A DNA stretch of 64,000 bases from Thuidium tamariscinum. Its lineage: Eukaryota > Streptophyta > Bryopsida > Hypnales > Thuidiaceae. Made by a program: the position numbers and the translations under genes. Under the pieces are notes generated by a model. It had not been told where the DNA came from. It saw nothing but the letters and a program-made list of their open reading frames with translations, and ran no database searches. Numbering within the stretch: position 1 is the first letter of the stretch; each line of letters begins with the position of its first letter. Shown here in pieces: positions 58,497 through 64,000 of this stretch. The DNA is taken from assembly GCA_947034885.2 (NCBI GenBank), contig OX344752.2:27656386-27720385 (forward strand), read 5' to 3'.

Positions 58497-61400
58497 TCAT
58501 GACTTGTAATAGGAATTGCTTTCAAAGGAGGCCCACAAACTTCCTTCATTGTCACCACCTGCAAGTGGAGAGCCGTTTTGTTGTGCAACAGGATGGGTTA
58601 AGAACGGGTTGGTAGACGCAGTGGGAACAGAGCTTGCCTTCAGCTGAGACACTAGGGTACCTAGTTCGGAACCTCTCCTCCGTTCTTCTTCCATAAAAAA
58701 TTTCAGCTCGTCGAGTGAACGCAACCCTCCTTTTGACGCTGGGCCATTGTTCTCAGGTCTTTCAGCAAATGGATTGGACTGGTCGAGTGCACTGTCCGCT
58801 GGTTGATGATCAGCTGAGCCAAAACTCGTTGACTGGGTTGATGGAAATGCACTGCTTGAATAAGAATAGAGCTCCCCTGGATCCACTGTTGTAGAACCAC
58901 CCCCGTTGCTCCAGAAATTATTTCCAAGCGAATCATACAGCTCTGTTCTTGCCAACTGATCGGCTGATGCATCTCCGTCTTTGCTGTTAACATGATTGCT
59001 TGGGGCTTGTGATGTACTTTTGTCTGTGTCTAGAACTCCCTCAGTGCTTCTGGCATTGACCTGAAAGTCCTGAGGTGAACTCTGAAGATCTGCCCTTATT
59101 GACTGAGTTGTGCCCAACTCCTTTTCTTTTTTCAACTTTGCCACAAGAACCCACATACTTGCAAGATCATTCTCCAAATTTGATTCCCGTTGCTTGGCTT
59201 CCTCCAGTTTTGTCTGAAGTGATGCCTCCTTCTCAGCCATAGATGCTACCAAGATTGCTTCCTTTTCTTTGGCCTCCTCAACCTCCCTCTTCAGTACATC
59301 AACAGCTGCATCGTCTACATCGTCCACGTGATGACCATTGCTGTTCGACTTTCCATTCCTACTAGTCATATTAATGAAACCTCTATTCCCACTACCATTA
59401 GCTCGAGCCAGAGTACCACGACCAGATATTGTGGTGTCTCCATCGATGTGGGTATCCCCATTGGCCAATGTTTTTGATCGTCCAGCGTTAGTAGGTGACT
59501 TCATTGAAGCCAGAGCAAATGCTGTTTCTTGAGACTTTTTAAGCTCACTTTGCAGCTTCACCAACTCCGCTTGCAGTTTCGCGTTTTGGAAAGTGACTTC
59601 CTGAGCCTGTATCAAATCATTCTGCAACTTTGAATTTTGAAACGAGAGCTTTGTCACTTCTTCTGCAAGATTCTTGAGTTCGACAGCAGCTTGGGAAGCA
59701 AGCTCTTTTGCGTACGCTGACTCCTCTGCCAATTTCTCATTCCGACTGCGGAGGCCATCCCTCTCCTCAGCTAGACGTAGACTCTCCTGCCTTAGCTTCT
59801 CCTTGCCCAGCTTCAATTTCTCTTTCTCTTGTTTCAGATTTTCAATCTCAGCAGACTGCAAAAAGTCAGGGTTTAAACCTCCAATAAGTCATTACTCAGC
59901 AAGGATAAAACTGTCAAATAAACTGCTGAAGTATAAACACCTCGCCCTAATAAGAAAATCGACATTGTAAGTAAAGATGAAAGTGGTCCGTCGGTTCCAG
60001 GTGAATATCCGTAATAACATTGAACTAATCTCTTAAATGAGGCTGCCGGATTCTTTCACACCGAGATACAATCGACAGTGCTGTGTTACTAGACATGCAA
60101 AGTCTAAGGCACAAAGTTTCGCATGAAAAAGCATTCACAAGAAGAAGTGGAAAGAAATGAACATGCTGAAAAGGATTCCTTGAACAAATAGAAAATCAAA
60201 GTATACCAAGATTCAGTACAAACGACAAGACACTTATGTACCTGCAGAAGGACCTGCGACTGTAATACTGTGTCCCCGTCTTCTATATCCTTGGAGGTGG
60301 CCAGTGAGTTACGGTCAAATTTATCGCTCTCAGACCCGTTTGTTTCAATATATCGAAGCTCCCCTGACAAACTACCAGTATTCAGCCAACCCCCAATATC
60401 CTCAGGATTGTCAAGAATGGTATTGGGCGGCTTATGTCGACCAATATTGCCCTCCACCATTGCAATTTGGAGCTGCTGTTGCAGTGACTCCACCGTCTCA
60501 CGTAGCTCATTAATCTCCGCAGTCTACCAATGCACAACACATAACCCAGTAACTTTCCTGGTAAAACTTCGATAGAAACTGAGATCTAAGGACATGTTGA
60601 AATCCTGGAAATACAGCCGCCCTAGAGACTAGACTGTATAGTTGTCATTGTGATGCTTTTAAATGAGAATTTAATATCAGCACAAATTTAAGGGGTTCCT
60701 CTCCAGTTAAATAATAAGTCACGAGCCACAGATGTAAATCGGTAAAGGCAGAAGAGAGTGGGGATGATAAAGCATGACATCTAATAACACAACAGAAATG
60801 TACACATCCAGTGAACATTACTAAATCCAGAGAGGAAGCTTAGATGAGAACAATAATGTCACTAACCTTGGATCCCAACTGCTCCTGCAATATACGGTTA
60901 TCAGCACTTTGAATCTGCACACACAGTTGTTAATGAGAAATATGTAAACAGAAAACTTAACTAGATACCAAACACTGAGGATAATTAAGCAAAGCAGACG
61001 AAGACGGTTGCGAACTATGGAGGAACAAACATACCTCAAGGTCACAGGCCTTTTCATTGAGCTGAGAGGTAAGCATTGCAATTTGCTGCAATCACATACA
61101 AGCGAGAATAAGTAGTCAGATATACACCAACAATGCGTTCCTAACAGTAATTACAGAGTCACCATGTAATAGATGTAACTGCATATAAAAAGGCATGCAT
61201 AACACCGGACTTCCTCATTATCCTGTGACATAAACAGGATTTAAGCAGTGGTTTCCAAGTCATAGCACCACTAAATGCACCTGTGACATCTCAAAAGTAT
61301 TGGCAGTAGGCTGCGATGTGACCGCAGATTTGATCCGATGTTCAAGCATTCGTATCTGCCGCTTCTTTTCATTGATTTCCTCCTTAGCTTTCTCCACTTG

Positions 61401-63883
61401 AGCCTGAGCAGAAGCAATAATTATGCTCAAAATAAAAATTCAGTGACATCCACTCCTACTGGAAGACGCTTCTACGCTTTCGAATATACTACCATCGGAA
61501 CGTCCACAATAAATAAACAAAGCTCTGGACGTACACCATGTCAAAGATGTGAACCTTGCAATACACAGTGTTAGGTACCCAATCCATGATTCGTACTCTT
61601 TCAATGAGCGAGCAAGTTGTCTGAACTTACTTGAAGTTGTGTGTCGTCAGGACTATTGGTCAGCTGTTCAGTCAAGCGTTTCAGTGAACTTGTACAAAAA
61701 GCGACCTCTCCAGCCAGCATCTTAGCCTGCTCCCTCTGCAGGTCCATTTGATCGGCCACAGTTGTCCCTGTCTGTAGCCGATTGAATCATCATAAGAAAT
61801 CGATGCCCTTAAGAAGACATACAACCAGGTCTAAACTGACGATATGAACTCTCAAATCTTCATGAGTAGATGACTAATAAAATGGCCTGTTGCTGAGGAG
61901 ACGTATAATAAAGTGATATCTTAATGCTTCACTTGAATGGGCTTCAAATCAAGAAAACGCAGGGAAGAGGTGCTTCTGAGGATCAAAATGGAAGAGCCAT
62001 GACAATCGTGGCAGGACAGTGGTGCTCTCGTCATACTAGAATAGCAATCGATTGATTTATACACTGAAATGACATTTTCAGAGCTCAGATATTCGGCATA
62101 CAGCCTGTTAAAACCTCGCATTATAATACTAACTACGATATCTGCTAAAAGTTCACAAATGTTGGTCATTCCTGTTTTCAAAAGTATCATCAGTACTCAC
62201 CGGAGGTGGCCTTCGCCCTCGAACAGTAGCACTAAACAAATCCCCTGCTTGAGTGGCCTCCGGAAAAGTGTCAAGGGCAGACAGTTCATCATTTCTGCGA
62301 CTGAAAGATTGTCTGCGTGTGCCACTGTCCATGACGGAATCGTAAGGGACAATAGCGCCTGCATTCACATTCGCCAGATTATCTGTATCAAAGCTCCCCG
62401 AGGAACTTGCAGTGAGAGAATCGTTTTTCTGATGCACACAAAACACTGCATCAGCAAATAGAAAACAAGCGACCTCACTCATAAAAGGGCAGAAAAGAGT
62501 ACGGATAGAGGAGAGCATAATACAGAAAATCTCTAACCTCTTTAAGCAGGCAAACAAATTGGTAAACAATCAAGAAAAGCATAGACATACCCGAAGTTTG
62601 AACCAAGCGAGCATGCCGCGTTTCTTGATAGCCTTCTTTTCATCCTTACAGCCGTCCTCAGCCCCAGTACTATCCCTTCCTTCCCCTCTTCCCTCCAATT
62701 CACTACCTTGACCTCCCTCATCGTCATCCTCAAGTAAGTCCCTACGCTTGTCAGGTAAATAAACCAACTGCCAATAATAATTCCAATGTCAGTGGATGAA
62801 TGATGACGCCACCAAAAGGTGGACCAAACTAGCCCAGCACGATGCACTGTCTAAGAAGAAATTTGAAGTACCAACTAACTCCAATGTTTGATGTCCATGC
62901 ATGACTGTCGATTGTGTCTCATACAAGAGGTAACTAATGGCGTACTTAATTATTCATCTCCAGTCTAGAAGTAATACCTACGAACTGGAGAGAGCAACAG
63001 AAGGCAGCACAGGTGCCGGTTGAGCTGAACATATTTTTCTAAGGATCACACCTCTACATCGGAAGTTCAAAAACCTACATCGACTTCCAGATGCCATTAA
63101 GGGTGAGGAATTGCTTCTACCTCTTCTTCGCCGAAAGAATGCCTCCGCCGGTGATTAGGTTTCTCAGGAACTGCAACAGGTGGGATAGTATTTTTGGTAG
63201 AGACCAGGATAAGCTTTGTAAGTCGTTGGATTCTTCCCATCAGAGCAGCCTTAGCTTGTTCTTCTTCTTCAAGCCGTGACTGCATTTTTACTTGTCCAGC
63301 TTCCAGCTGTACCCAAGTGATGCAACAAAACAATTCAAATTAGACAAGAAATGGAACTGCAAATCATTATTACTGTACCTCTTTTGCAATAGTCTGCTGA
63401 GATCTGATTACAGTTGCAATTCAATACCTGTTTGCGCAAGTGGGCCAGGTCTTCGCTGTTTTCTTTTGCAGAATATGGCTGCCCCATAATGCCCCGCCTC
63501 AGCTGTTCCAGCTCTGTTTTCAAGCTAGTAATTTCCTTCTGATATTTCTTTATCAGTGATTTCTCATCAAGAATCTGCAATAAAGTGCATGGCGTTCAAT
63601 CCAGTCAAAAGGCATTTCAATAAGTAAGATTAATCTAAAAAACAGCTGACAAATCGCCGACGAGGCACCTCAAGAGTGAAACGAACAGATCGATGAGGAT
63701 AACAAATTGTTAAAATCCTGATGCTCTTTAATTGTGGCCAGATCAAACATATATGGTCTCCAAATAATTGCGTACCCTATTGGATGCAGCATGAATCTCT
63801 ATCCGTTTAGCTCTGTGTGCAAACTTGAGCGTGTTGTGTGTCTCCTCATTGTTGCTGCTTGCTGGGGTGATTGTACATATCAG
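58497..63883 (-). CDS. KIN7: KIN-7 subfamily kinesin, C-terminal 949 residues (5' part beyond the window)
   Basis: Exons (minus): 63883-63776, 63574-63428, 63306-63121, 62767-62591, 62428-62201, 61771-61631, 61403-61281, 61085-61035, 60914-60867, 60523-60242, 59855-58497. All are GT-AG and phase 0. The first visible exon is the end of the kinesin motor (LICTITPASSNNEETHNTL, then LKFAHRAKRIEIHAASNR). Next come the neck/stalk (SLIKKYQKEITSLKTELEQL; LEAGQVKMQSRLEEEEQAKA; LTKLILVSTKNTIP), a basic RRRHSFGEEE linker, KKRGMLAWFKLR, DQMDLQREQAKMLAGEV and long coiled coils (residues about 300-420 and 497-620). LENDLASMWVLVAKLKK precedes a Ser/Asn-rich tail. These blocks are diagnostic of plant KIN-7 (MKRP-type) microtubule motors. 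Whether this one goes to an organelle cannot be judged without the N-terminus. The tail has no Cys/His RING cluster, unlike the Arabidopsis MKRP-type proteins as I remember them. Confidence 0.95.
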
Positions 63884-64000
63884 CTGCAAAAAACAAAATC
63901 AAAATTCATGAGCTTCCCAGAAGTGTGCAACCTGATTTAGGAAGGAAGTGTGAGATAATACACTTTTCAACATTTCTGACTGATAATTTCGAAAACAAGT

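Noticed and set aside
1..64000. tRNA or rRNA genes
   Set aside because: None was recognised by eye on either strand; a covariance-model scan would be needed to exclude a tRNA.

Overview
This window is nuclear DNA from a land plant. Two multi-exon minus-strand genes with GT-AG introns encode proteins of plant type: a KIN-7 kinesin and a plant seven-transmembrane protein. Introns are short (about 110-600 bp). The rest is a transposon-filled, AT-rich landscape. I cannot name the species. The short introns and unfamiliar repeats make a non-seed plant such as a bryophyte my guess, but that is inference only.

Layout. 1-3.6 kb is GC-richer and holds a 469-codon open frame that looks like a plant transposon accessory/DNA-binding protein, preceded by a decayed related-looking segment. 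3.6-15.7 kb is AT-rich and gene-free, with a CACTA-type MITE at 5.1 kb, a diverged TTAA-type element at 8.5 kb and a small MITE at 14.0 kb. 15.7-22.3 kb is a gene island. It carries a nine-exon gene (21462 to 17764, minus) for a 476-aa seven-transmembrane protein, and a weaker candidate gene just downstream with a CAG/poly-Q tract. 22.3-55.5 kb is a 33-kb AT-rich gene desert built largely from nested DNA transposons and tandem repeats. 55.5-58.5 kb is an unassigned transition zone. 58.5-63.9 kb (minus) holds the last 11 exons of a KIN-7 kinesin, from the end of the motor domain to the stop codon; the start lies beyond the right edge.

The desert is the most interesting part. It contains a family of foldback elements whose ends read TTAA-CCC(C)T..., in several cases with TTAA at both ends. 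One insertion (45990-46724) can be checked against an uninterrupted paralogous copy of the host repeat about 9.4 kb away, which has a related unfilled junction at the insertion point. TTAA target duplication with CCC-type termini is the signature of piggyBac-like transposition, which I do not associate with land plants. A second notable object is a 3.44-kb PIF/Harbinger-like element (TTA duplication, GGGTATG ends) with about 800-bp terminal inverted repeats, each of which is itself an internal palindrome. Other elements include two CACTA MITEs (one with perfect ends and duplication), an 8-bp-duplication element with a GC-richer interior, and tandem arrays with periods of about 143, 180 and 260 bp.

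No operon-like cooperation between genes is expected or seen. The two real genes are independent, and I saw no complete autonomous transposase in the window.
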